This document shows positions 1 to 6,644 of a stretch of DNA of 9,956 bases, in pieces. Each line of letters begins with the position of its first letter. The stretch's first letter is position 1. The position numbers and the translations under genes are program-made. The notes beneath the pieces are model-generated. The model was not told where the DNA came from and made no database searches. It saw nothing but the letters and a program-made list of their open reading frames with translations. The stretch spans positions 1 through 9,956 of the forward strand of contig DKQR01000025.1 of assembly GCA_002471805.1 (NCBI GenBank), read 5' to 3'. This DNA comes from Fidelibacterota bacterium UBA7303. GTDB taxonomy: Bacteria > Fidelibacterota > Marinisomatia > Marinisomatales > UBA1611.

Positions 1-1683
1 AATGCAGTCAAAGGCGGCACACTCCATTATATCCATAGCCTTTTTCCACGGACCATGCGAATCATAGGGCAGAATTCCAGCCAAATGATAAATGCTCGCA
101 TTATTCAGGCTTTGTGTTATGAATCGCTTATGGGTCAGCACCCCGCAACTTTGGAGTTTGTTCCGAGCCTAGCAACACATTGGATGATTTCAGAAGATAA
201 ACTCACATTTAAATTCCGGATCAACCCCGATGCCAGATGGTCTGATGGTATGCCGGTCATTGCTGCCGACGTGGTGGCCACCTGGGACCTGCGCATGGAT
301 GAAACCATCCTGGAGCCCAGCGAGCAGTTGTCCTTTGGGAAATTTGAACGCCCCGTAGCTGAAGGTAAATATATAGTATCGGTCAACGCCAAATCCATTA
401 ATTGGCGAAATTTCCTTTATTTCAGTACGATGGCCGTTTTACCAAACCATATTTTAAAAGAACTTGATGGAACTGCTTACCTTGAAGAATACACATTCTC
501 AATGATGACTGGTACCGGACCCTATATTATCCCTGAAAATAAAATCATAAATCAGGAATCTTTTATATTGGAGCGGAGAGAAGATTACTGGGCAGCGGAT
601 GATCCGTTCGTACAGTATCAATATAATTTTGATAAAATAAAAGTCTCGGTTGTGAAGGACAATACGGCACTTCAATATGAAAAATTCAAAAAAGGAGAGC
701 AGGATTTTTACAGAGTCAGCCAGGCGAGGCGGTGGGTAGAGGAAACCGATTATGAATCCATTCAAAACGGATGGGTAAAAAAGCAGCGTGTTTTCTCGGA
801 AAAACCGGCAGGAACATCAGGATATTATTTTAACATGAGAGAATGGCCGTTTGACGATAAGAGAGTTCGTTATGCATTTACTTACCTCTACGATCGTGTT
901 AAAATGAATCGTGAAATGTATTATAACGAATACGGCTATATGAATTCACTTTACGCCGGTTCGGTTTATGAGAATCCAGACAACAATCCCTTTCATCCAA
1001 ATCCTGAAAAAGCCGTCGCTTTATTAAATGAAGCCGGATACACGTCACGCAATGATGATGGTTGGTTGGTGCATGAAGAAACGGGTCGCATCCTGTCCTT
1101 TGAATTGAGCCTGCCAAAGTCCTATGAGTATATGGCGACACCCGTTCAGCAAATGCTCAAAGAATACGGCATGGATATGCAAATCAAATTTGTTGATTAT
1201 AACACCATGATCAAGAATGTGAATGAACGAAATTTTTCCGTTGCCATGCTGGCTTATGGTGGGCTTATCTACCCCAACCCGGAAACGTCTTTGAAATCTG
1301 AGTTGGCTGATAAAAATGACAATAACAACGTATGGGGATTCAAAAGTGATCGAGTGGATGAACTCCTTCCAGAATACGATGCCTGTTTTGATCAGAATAG
1401 ACGCATAGAAATTATTCGAGAAATTGACGGTATCTATTCCGAAGTTCATCCAACAGCTTGGAGCATTGTCAGGAATTATCAACGGATTCTTTATTGGGAT
1501 AAATTTGGTTTTCCAGAATGGATGTTTACCAGATATATTGGAGAATATTGGAGTATTTTTTCCTATTGGTGGATTGATCCGGAAAAAGAAGCCAATCTGG
1601 AAAAAGCCATGGCAGCCGGTGAAAAATTGCCTCTAGCGCCGCTCGATATGAAATATTGGCCGGAATATTTAAAAAGCCAATAA
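1..1683 (+). CDS. yejA: YejA-like peptide-binding protein of an ABC transporter (SBP family 5), 5' end missing
   Basis: This is the periplasmic solute-binding component of a peptide importer. The frame is open to base 1, so the true start lies upstream; the ATG at 55 is internal, because the residues before it (KGGTLHY at residues 4-10) form the usual beginning of a mature family 5 binding protein. The signal peptide is therefore not visible. The visible 560 residues cover most of the fold. The family hallmark ARWSDG with downstream ADVV sits near bases 230-275. Later segments resemble E. coli YejA from memory: TGPY followed by a DYWAA block, an FDDKRVRYAF block, LLNEAGY, and a C-terminal WDKF then WWIDPEKEANL. 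It heads an operon with yejB- and yejE-like permeases, which supports the YejA assignment over DppA/OppA. E. coli YejABEF takes up peptides and the peptide-nucleotide antibiotic microcin C; the substrate here is unknown. Confidence 0.9.
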   Translation, partial: NAVKGGTLHYIHSLFPRTMRIIGQNSSQMINARIIQALCYESLMGQHPATLEFVPSLATHWMISEDKLTFKFRINPDARWSDGMPVIAADVVATWDLRMDETILEPSEQLSFGKFERPVAEGKYIVSVNAKSINWRNFLYFSTMAVLPNHILKELDGTAYLEEYTFSMMTGTGPYIIPENKIINQESFILERREDYWAADDPFVQYQYNFDKIKVSVVKDNTALQYEKFKKGEQDFYRVSQARRWVEETDYESIQNGWVKKQRVFSEKPAGTSGYYFNMREWPFDDKRVRYAFTYLYDRVKMNREMYYNEYGYMNSLYAGSVYENPDNNPFHPNPEKAVALLNEAGYTSRNDDGWLVHEETGRILSFELSLPKSYEYMATPVQQMLKEYGMDMQIKFVDYNTMIKNVNERNFSVAMLAYGGLIYPNPETSLKSELADKNDNNNVWGFKSDRVDELLPEYDACFDQNRRIEIIREIDGIYSEVHPTAWSIVRNYQRILYWDKFGFPEWMFTRYIGEYWSIFSYWWIDPEKEANLEKAMAAGEKLPLAPLDMKYWPEYLKSQ

Positions 1684-1717
1684 TTTAAGAAAAGCTAAAT
1701 TTTTGTCCATGCCTTTT

Positions 1718-1757
1718 GCGTTTAATCGGAATCTTCGACGGCTAAAGATTAAAACGC
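1718..1757 (+). promoter_or_regulatory. imperfect inverted repeat between binding-protein and permease genes
   Basis: In the 78-base gap between yejA and yejB, gcgtttaatc (1718-1727) can pair with gattaaaacgc (1747-1757) with one bulged base. A competing inner pairing is aatctt (1730-1735) with aagatt (1745-1750). The structure ends four bases before the yejB start and no T-run follows, so it is not a classical terminator. Intercistronic stems at this position often protect the binding-protein mRNA and keep it more abundant than the permease mRNA; that role here is inferred only. No good Shine-Dalgarno site precedes yejB, so the stem could also affect its translation. Confidence 0.3.
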
Positions 1758-1761
1758 CTTT

Positions 1762-3048
1762 ATGACCACTTATTTCTTAAGACGACTGTTATTAATGATT
1801 CCGACTTTTCTGGGGTCCACAATACTGGTTTTTACCATCCTTCAATTGGCACCCGGCGGACCACTGGAACAGACAATGATTCAACTTCAAATGGGCGGTA
1901 TGACAGGCGGTGGTGAAGCTGGAGGAGGTTCTTCAAGTTTGCTGGGCGGCAGTGTTCTCCCCGAATCCGCTTTAAAGGAATTGAAGCGATTTTATGGTTT
2001 TGACAAACCAATTTATCAGCGATATTTGATTTGGTTGGGTATCTGGCCGCGTGAAATAAAGCACCGTGATTTTACCATTCCATCAGGTAAAGCTCAGGTA
2101 GAGAAGCGCGTAGGAAAACGGGATGGACAGATCTGGCGCGTGGATGTTTCAATGGATGAAAAAGGTGAATTATCCGTTTTTGACAAAGACGGCTCTCCCA
2201 GCCCCGTATGGCAGGCAACCATTGATGAAACACATGAAGATGGAACTAGAGAAGCGGTCATTTTTCAACAGGAATATTCCGGGATTCTCACGGGGAATTT
2301 GGGTAAATCCTACACCTATGCCAAACCAGTGACGGAAGTGATGAAACCCCGTTTCCGGATTTCTCTCTTTTTTGGCTTAATCGGATATTTCTTATCCTAC
2401 ATAGTTTGCATTCCTCTTGGTATTCGCAAAGCGCTGAAACACGGATCCTCATTCGATTTTATTTCCAGTGTCATTGTATTTGTGGCCTATTCCATACCGG
2501 GATGGGCTTTAGGTGGTGTTTTACTGGTCCTGTTTGGCGGAGGTTCGTTCTGGGATATTTTCCCTTTAGGCGGGTTTCATGCTCCTATGGAAATATGGGA
2601 AGAAATGTCATTTATCGAGAAAGTGATCAATCAAGCCCATCATGCTGTTCTGCCGGTGATAGCATGGTCCATAACCAGTTTCGCTACGTTAACCGTACTT
2701 ATGAAGAACAGCCTGTTAGAAAATTTGAGCCAGGATTACATCAGGACGGCATTTGCGAAAGGTTTGAGTGAAAAACGCGTTGTTTGGATACACGCCATGC
2801 GGAATTCCATCATTCCAATTGCATCCGGAATCGGATACATTATCGCCGTGGTCATTTCCGGATCCTACTTTATCGAACGTGTATTCAACATTGATGGTTT
2901 TGGGCGCATGGCGTACCAGGCTATCTTGGACAGAGATTATCCCATTACGCTCGGTTTTCTGGTTGTAGTGGTTCTGATTCGTCTTGCAGCCAATATTATT
3001 TCCGACCTTGCCTTGGCCACAGCGGATCCGCGAATTCGGTTTAAGTAA
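1762..3048 (+). CDS. yejB: YejB-like peptide ABC transporter permease with an extra extracytoplasmic domain
   Basis: This is an inner-membrane permease subunit, the DppB/OppB-type partner of the YejE-like gene that follows. Membrane helix 1 is at about residues 9-30, followed by LAPGGP, the YejB/DppB hallmark. Further helices lie at about 199-220, 232-260, 295-314, 353-374 and 395-417. The cytoplasmic EAA-type coupling loop is at about 328-352 (FAKGLSEKRVVWIHAMRNS). IPLGIRKA and the C-terminal DPRI motif resemble E. coli YejB. At 428 residues it is longer than E. coli YejB (about 364). The extra length is a hydrophilic block at about residues 96-172, on the periplasmic side if the N-terminus is cytoplasmic. 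A glycine-rich stretch at residues 45-64 also occurs, in a loop that is glycine-rich in E. coli YejB too. The ATG has no clear Shine-Dalgarno site but immediately precedes the canonical helix. Confidence 0.93.
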   Translation: MTTYFLRRLLLMIPTFLGSTILVFTILQLAPGGPLEQTMIQLQMGGMTGGGEAGGGSSSLLGGSVLPESALKELKRFYGFDKPIYQRYLIWLGIWPREIKHRDFTIPSGKAQVEKRVGKRDGQIWRVDVSMDEKGELSVFDKDGSPSPVWQATIDETHEDGTREAVIFQQEYSGILTGNLGKSYTYAKPVTEVMKPRFRISLFFGLIGYFLSYIVCIPLGIRKALKHGSSFDFISSVIVFVAYSIPGWALGGVLLVLFGGGSFWDIFPLGGFHAPMEIWEEMSFIEKVINQAHHAVLPVIAWSITSFATLTVLMKNSLLENLSQDYIRTAFAKGLSEKRVVWIHAMRNSIIPIASGIGYIIAVVISGSYFIERVFNIDGFGRMAYQAILDRDYPITLGFLVVVVLIRLAANIISDLALATADPRIRFK

Positions 3049-3049
3049 C

Positions 3050-4132
3050 ATGACGAATACGAAACAAAGAAACAAACACGTTTCCATCTCCATTAATCGG
3101 CGGAGGTGGCTCAAGTTTAAGGGATTGAAGCGCGGTTATTATTCTTTTATTACAATCGTCGCTGTATACGGCATCTCTTTTTTACTACCGGTTTTGATTA
3201 ACAGCAAGGCACTGGTTGTCCAATATAAAGGTGAATATTATTTTCCGGCGATCCTGGATCTGATTCCCGGCGCTTCTTCTTATTACCCGGGGACAAAATT
3301 TGGACAGAACGTCCCGGGTGAAGCCAATTATCGAAATCTAAAAAAAGAATGGGAATCGGGTACAGACAACTGGCTGGTTATGCCTTTTTATCCTTACAAC
3401 CCTTACGAAGATATCACTACGGAAGGGAACAAAATGTATGAAGCACCTTCACGGAATCATTGGCTTGGCACCGATAATACGGGGCGGGACGTATTTGCCC
3501 GATTATTTTATGCATTTAACATTTCCATTTCCTTTGCATTGATTTTGACACTCATCAATTATCTTCTGGGTATCACCATCGGCGGTGCTATGGGGTATTT
3601 TGGCGGCAAATTTGATCTATTGACACAGCGAGTGATTGAGATATGGTCCAGCCTGCCTATGCTGTTCGTGATCATTATTATGAGTTCGATTCTCCGACCG
3701 TCCTTTTTTCTGCTCATTTTTATCTATACCATGGTGAACTGGATATTCCTGACTTATTACATGCGGGCGGAATTTTATCGTGAAAAAGCAAAAGATTACG
3801 TCAGTGCAGCCATTTCCATGGGGCAGCGGAGCCATATTATTATTTTTAGACATATATTGCCAAATTCACTGGTACCGGTCATAACCTATTTCCCATTTTC
3901 AGTGGTTGGTGGTATCGCCATGCTTGTGGGCTTGGATTATCTCGGTTTTGGTTTGCCGCCGCCCACCCCGAGCTGGGGCCAGATGCTGGCTGTAGGCCTT
4001 GAGAACATCACAAAATGGTGGATGGTATTTTCCCCCATCTCGGCCCAGTTTCTGACCCTGATGGGCATTGTATTCATTGGCGAAGGCATTCGAGAAGCTT
4101 TTGACCCGAAAGTGTATTCCAGGTTACGATGA
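3050..4132 (+). CDS. yejE: YejE-like peptide ABC transporter permease
   Basis: This is the second permease of the importer, a DppC/OppC-family inner-membrane protein of 360 residues. I chose the ATG at 3050, one base after the yejB stop. The upstream in-frame ATG at 2984 would overlap yejB by 65 bases and add residues without family character. A basic cytoplasmic N-terminus precedes helix 1 (about 31-51). A long extracytoplasmic loop (about 52-136) contains VQYKGEYYFP and EANYR, which is typical of YejE and distinguishes it from ordinary DppC. Next comes the family hallmark HWLGTDNTGRDVFARL (137-152), then helices at about 155-185, 199-215, 217-236, 278-300 and 327-345. The EAA coupling loop is at about 252-273 (SAAISMGQRSHIIIFRHILP). 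No strong Shine-Dalgarno site is visible, so translation is probably coupled to yejB. Confidence 0.93.
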   Translation: MTNTKQRNKHVSISINRRRWLKFKGLKRGYYSFITIVAVYGISFLLPVLINSKALVVQYKGEYYFPAILDLIPGASSYYPGTKFGQNVPGEANYRNLKKEWESGTDNWLVMPFYPYNPYEDITTEGNKMYEAPSRNHWLGTDNTGRDVFARLFYAFNISISFALILTLINYLLGITIGGAMGYFGGKFDLLTQRVIEIWSSLPMLFVIIIMSSILRPSFFLLIFIYTMVNWIFLTYYMRAEFYREKAKDYVSAAISMGQRSHIIIFRHILPNSLVPVITYFPFSVVGGIAMLVGLDYLGFGLPPPTPSWGQMLAVGLENITKWWMVFSPISAQFLTLMGIVFIGEGIREAFDPKVYSRLR

Positions 4133-5610
4133 AACGCGAGCCATTACTGGAAATAAAAAACCTGAAGACCCGGTTCAAGATCGGTAAGAAGTGGGCTGTG
4201 GCGGTGAATGGCATCAGCTTCAATATTTTAAAGGGTGAAACTCTGGGTATCGTGGGTGAATCCGGTTCAGGGAAATCTGTTTCCGTTCTATCCTTGATCC
4301 AGCTTATACCCAATCCGCCGGGAGAAGTACGGGAAGGATCGATCAAATTCAATGGAGAAACGCTATTTGACGGGCAGGAACTGGAGGCGATCCGGGACAA
4401 ACCCGAATTCAGGTTTTTTCATGATCTCAATGGTAAAAAGCGAAATTGGGCGACCCGCGGTTTTTTCTTTGGCTGGCTGCTCCTGCATATTCTGCTGGGC
4501 ATTCCGGGACTGCTTACTTTTATTTTTTCCTTTGTCCTGGATGCAGTCATTACTATAAAGCTTTTTTTCTCATCTCCGCGAAAAGAAGCGATGGAAAAGT
4601 ACCGCGAATCCATGTATCGAAAAATGCGGGAGTACCGCGGCCGGGAGATCGCCATGATTTTCCAAGAGCCCATGACCTCGTTGAACCCGGTTTTTACCGT
4701 GGGAATGCAGGTCATTGAATCAATTCAGCCTAAGGATTTCTGGGATTATGTAAAAGCCCATGTCATTGAAAAGGCGAAATCTCTTTCCATTGTTTCTATG
4801 AAAAATCGCTGGCGTGTAACAGGCTTGACCGCATTTTTTATCCTGGTTATAAGTCAACTGGCTGCCGGCTGGACATTTCAAATTGGCCAAATTTTCACGG
4901 CGCTCCTGATTGGAGGACTGGTGCCGACGACTGTTGCTTTTCTTTACCTGGGCCTGAACAAGCTGATCCCGGATCACGAGAAGGCTGAACATGAGAAATT
5001 ATTGCAAGGCGGGGTTGAATTGCTTCAGCGTGTAGGTATTCCGGATGCGGAAAAGCGATTGAAAGATTATCCTCACCAATTCTCCGGTGGAATGCGCCAG
5101 CGGGTCATGATTGCCATGGCCCTGGCAAAAAATCCATCCCTGCTGATCGCCGATGAGCCGACCACAGCCCTGGATGTGACCATTCAGGCCCAGATCCTGG
5201 ACTTAATGGTGGATTTGAAAAAACAGAATGAGGACGCTGCCATCGTTCTGATCACCCACGACCTGGCAGTTATAGCGGAAACGTGCGAGCGGGTAATCGT
5301 TATGTATGGTGGGAAAATTCAGGAAGTGGCTTCCGTTGAAGAATTATTCCATAATCCCAGTCATCCCTATACCATTGGTCTGATAAATTCAATTCCGAGA
5401 CCGGACAAGGGAAATGCAAAAGAGAAATTGGAAACTATCCAGGGTATGGTGCCGAACATATTGGACATGCCAGAAGGGTGTAAATTTTGTACTCGGTGTG
5501 ATTTAGCTGAAGAAAAGTGTAAATCGGAAGATCCTGAATTAATCGATGTAGGGAAGGATCACTTCGTTCGTTGCCATTTTCTGGATAAAGTGATAGAAGG
5601 GAAGGAATGA
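4129..5610 (+). CDS. OppD/DppD-type ABC ATPase carrying two predicted membrane-hairpin insertions
   Basis: This is the first nucleotide-binding subunit of the peptide importer. The motifs are complete: Walker A GESGSGKS (43-50), Q-loop FQEP (178-181), signature FSGGMRQR (318-325), Walker B LLIADEP (338-344), and switch histidine H377. The OppD/DppD C-terminal cysteine set is C451, C457, C464 and C482, with an extra C454; in one characterised DppD the equivalent cysteines bind an iron-sulfur cluster. The length, 493 residues against about 330, comes from two insertions. One lies at about residues 90-166, between the strand after Walker A and the Q-loop, with a hydrophobic core at 111-147. The other lies at about 200-281, between the Q-loop and the signature, with hydrophobic cores at 231-250 and 254-277. 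Basic residues flank both, consistent with hairpins that return to the cytoplasm. The start overlaps the yejE stop as ATGA. The core resembles the N-terminal half of YejF. Confidence 0.93.
   Translation: MKREPLLEIKNLKTRFKIGKKWAVAVNGISFNILKGETLGIVGESGSGKSVSVLSLIQLIPNPPGEVREGSIKFNGETLFDGQELEAIRDKPEFRFFHDLNGKKRNWATRGFFFGWLLLHILLGIPGLLTFIFSFVLDAVITIKLFFSSPRKEAMEKYRESMYRKMREYRGREIAMIFQEPMTSLNPVFTVGMQVIESIQPKDFWDYVKAHVIEKAKSLSIVSMKNRWRVTGLTAFFILVISQLAAGWTFQIGQIFTALLIGGLVPTTVAFLYLGLNKLIPDHEKAEHEKLLQGGVELLQRVGIPDAEKRLKDYPHQFSGGMRQRVMIAMALAKNPSLLIADEPTTALDVTIQAQILDLMVDLKKQNEDAAIVLITHDLAVIAETCERVIVMYGGKIQEVASVEELFHNPSHPYTIGLINSIPRPDKGNAKEKLETIQGMVPNILDMPEGCKFCTRCDLAEEKCKSEDPELIDVGKDHFVRCHFLDKVIEGKE
4390..4632 (+). 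other. insertion 1 in the ATPase: predicted membrane hairpin
   Basis: This encodes roughly residues 88-168 of the ATPase, which have no counterpart in ordinary OppD/DppD or YejF between the strand after Walker A and the Q-loop. A basic stretch (KKRNWATR, 103-110) leads into about 37 nearly uncharged residues (111-147) with a GIPG turn near the middle. A very basic, probably helical segment rich in K, R and E follows (150-171). Two short membrane helices with both ends in the cytoplasm would fit the positive-inside rule. The reading frame and codon use run smoothly through it, so it does not look like a recent insertion. Confidence 0.7.
4723..4992 (+). other. insertion 2 in the ATPase: predicted membrane hairpin
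   Basis: This encodes roughly residues 199-288 of the ATPase, inside the helical subdomain between the Q-loop and the signature motif, where OppD/DppD has only a short linker. An amphipathic basic stretch (about 204-230, ending KNRWR) precedes two hydrophobic segments, 231-250 and 254-277. The charged NKLIPDHEKAEHEK then returns to the normal family sequence (LLQRVGIPDAEKRL). Length and flanking charges fit a two-helix hairpin with cytoplasmic ends. Confidence 0.72.
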
Positions 5611-6644
5611 GCCGTCATCCTGTCGTAGACGTCAGAGGCCTGAAAGTTCATTTTCCCATCTACGGTGGGGTTATTTCGAAAAAGGTTGGAACCGTGAAGG
5701 CGGTGGATGGTGTTTCGTTCAGTATCGGCAAACGTGAAATTGTTGGTCTTGTCGGTGAATCAGGCTGTGGTAAAACGACCGTGGGGCGCGCCATGATCAA
5801 TATTCTGCACCATGTAGCCCCGGATGTGGAAATTGGCGGACGTATTTTATACCATTTTGAAGATGAAGTGGTGGATTTTGCAACACTCTCTCCACGGGAG
5901 ACTCGGAAATACCGTTCTCGCGTCCAGATGATTTTTCAGGATCCATATGCATCCCTGAATCCCAGAATGACTGTAAGCCAAATTGTGGAAGAACCATTGA
6001 AACTCCATACGGACATGTCTGAGCCTGACCGACGAAACTATGTGATTGATCTTCTTGGAAAAGTGGGACTACAAGCGGTTCATGCGGAACGTTTCCCGCA
6101 TGAATTTTCCGGCGGGCAGCGTCAAAGAGTGGGCATTGCCCGTGCATTGGCGACCAATCCTGATTTGATTATTTGTGATGAACCGGTCTCCGCACTGGAC
6201 GTGTCCATTCAGGCACAGGTGATCAACCTGATGATGGACCTACAGAAGGAATTCGACGTATCTTTCCTGTTTATTGCCCATGATTTATCCGTGGTGGAAC
6301 ACATTTCAGATTCCATTGCCGTTATGTATTTAGGAAACCTGATGGAGTTTGGTCCGTCGAATCAGGTCTACCATCATCCGCAGCATCCTTACAGCAAGGC
6401 CTTACTGTCTGCGGTTCCGATCCCTGACCCAAATCAAAAAAATAGAGAAAGAATCGTTTTGGAAGGCGATGTTCCAACCCCGATCGACAAACCGTCGGGA
6501 TGCAGCTTCCGCACCAGATGTCCAATCGTAGAGGCCATATGCTCAGAAGACGTACCAGAGCTGGAGACCCATGATCCCGATCATTGGGTCGCTTGTCCAA
6601 TCGTAAAGAAAACCAATGAGGTAAAATCGAATGAAATACAGTGA
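5607..6644 (+). CDS. OppF/DppF-type ABC ATPase of the peptide importer
   Basis: This is the second nucleotide-binding subunit, expected to form a heterodimer with the preceding ATPase beneath the YejB/YejE-like permeases. It has Walker A GESGCGKT (50-57), Q-loop FQDPYASLNPR (110-120), signature FSGGQRQR (167-174), Walker B LIICDEP (187-193) and switch histidine H225. The length of 345 residues is normal for OppF/DppF and there is no insertion like those in its partner. The C-terminal oligopeptide-transporter domain carries PYSKALLSAVP and the cysteines C299, C305, C312 and C330. The start overlaps the upstream stop as ATGA and is preceded by a strong purine-rich Shine-Dalgarno site (gggaagga). 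It corresponds to the C-terminal half of E. coli YejF; opp and dpp names cannot be told apart from sequence alone, so no symbol is given. Confidence 0.95.
   Translation: MSRHPVVDVRGLKVHFPIYGGVISKKVGTVKAVDGVSFSIGKREIVGLVGESGCGKTTVGRAMINILHHVAPDVEIGGRILYHFEDEVVDFATLSPRETRKYRSRVQMIFQDPYASLNPRMTVSQIVEEPLKLHTDMSEPDRRNYVIDLLGKVGLQAVHAERFPHEFSGGQRQRVGIARALATNPDLIICDEPVSALDVSIQAQVINLMMDLQKEFDVSFLFIAHDLSVVEHISDSIAVMYLGNLMEFGPSNQVYHHPQHPYSKALLSAVPIPDPNQKNRERIVLEGDVPTPIDKPSGCSFRTRCPIVEAICSEDVPELETHDPDHWVACPIVKKTNEVKSNEIQ

Noticed and set aside
1045..1482. 145-codon open frame on the minus strand within the binding-protein gene
   Set aside because: It lies wholly antisense to a well-supported YejA-like gene, has no recognisable domain, and its composition mirrors the sense codons.
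2984..3049. Earlier ATG at 2984 for the YejE-like permease
   Set aside because: It would overlap the yejB gene by 65 bases and add 22 residues unlike the family; the ATG at 3050 follows the yejB stop by one base.
4390..4992. Whether the ATPase insertions are inserted mobile DNA or inteins
   Set aside because: Both stay in frame, have no flanking repeats or intein splice motifs, and encode hydrophobic hairpins with suitable flanking charges, so they are integral parts of the protein.
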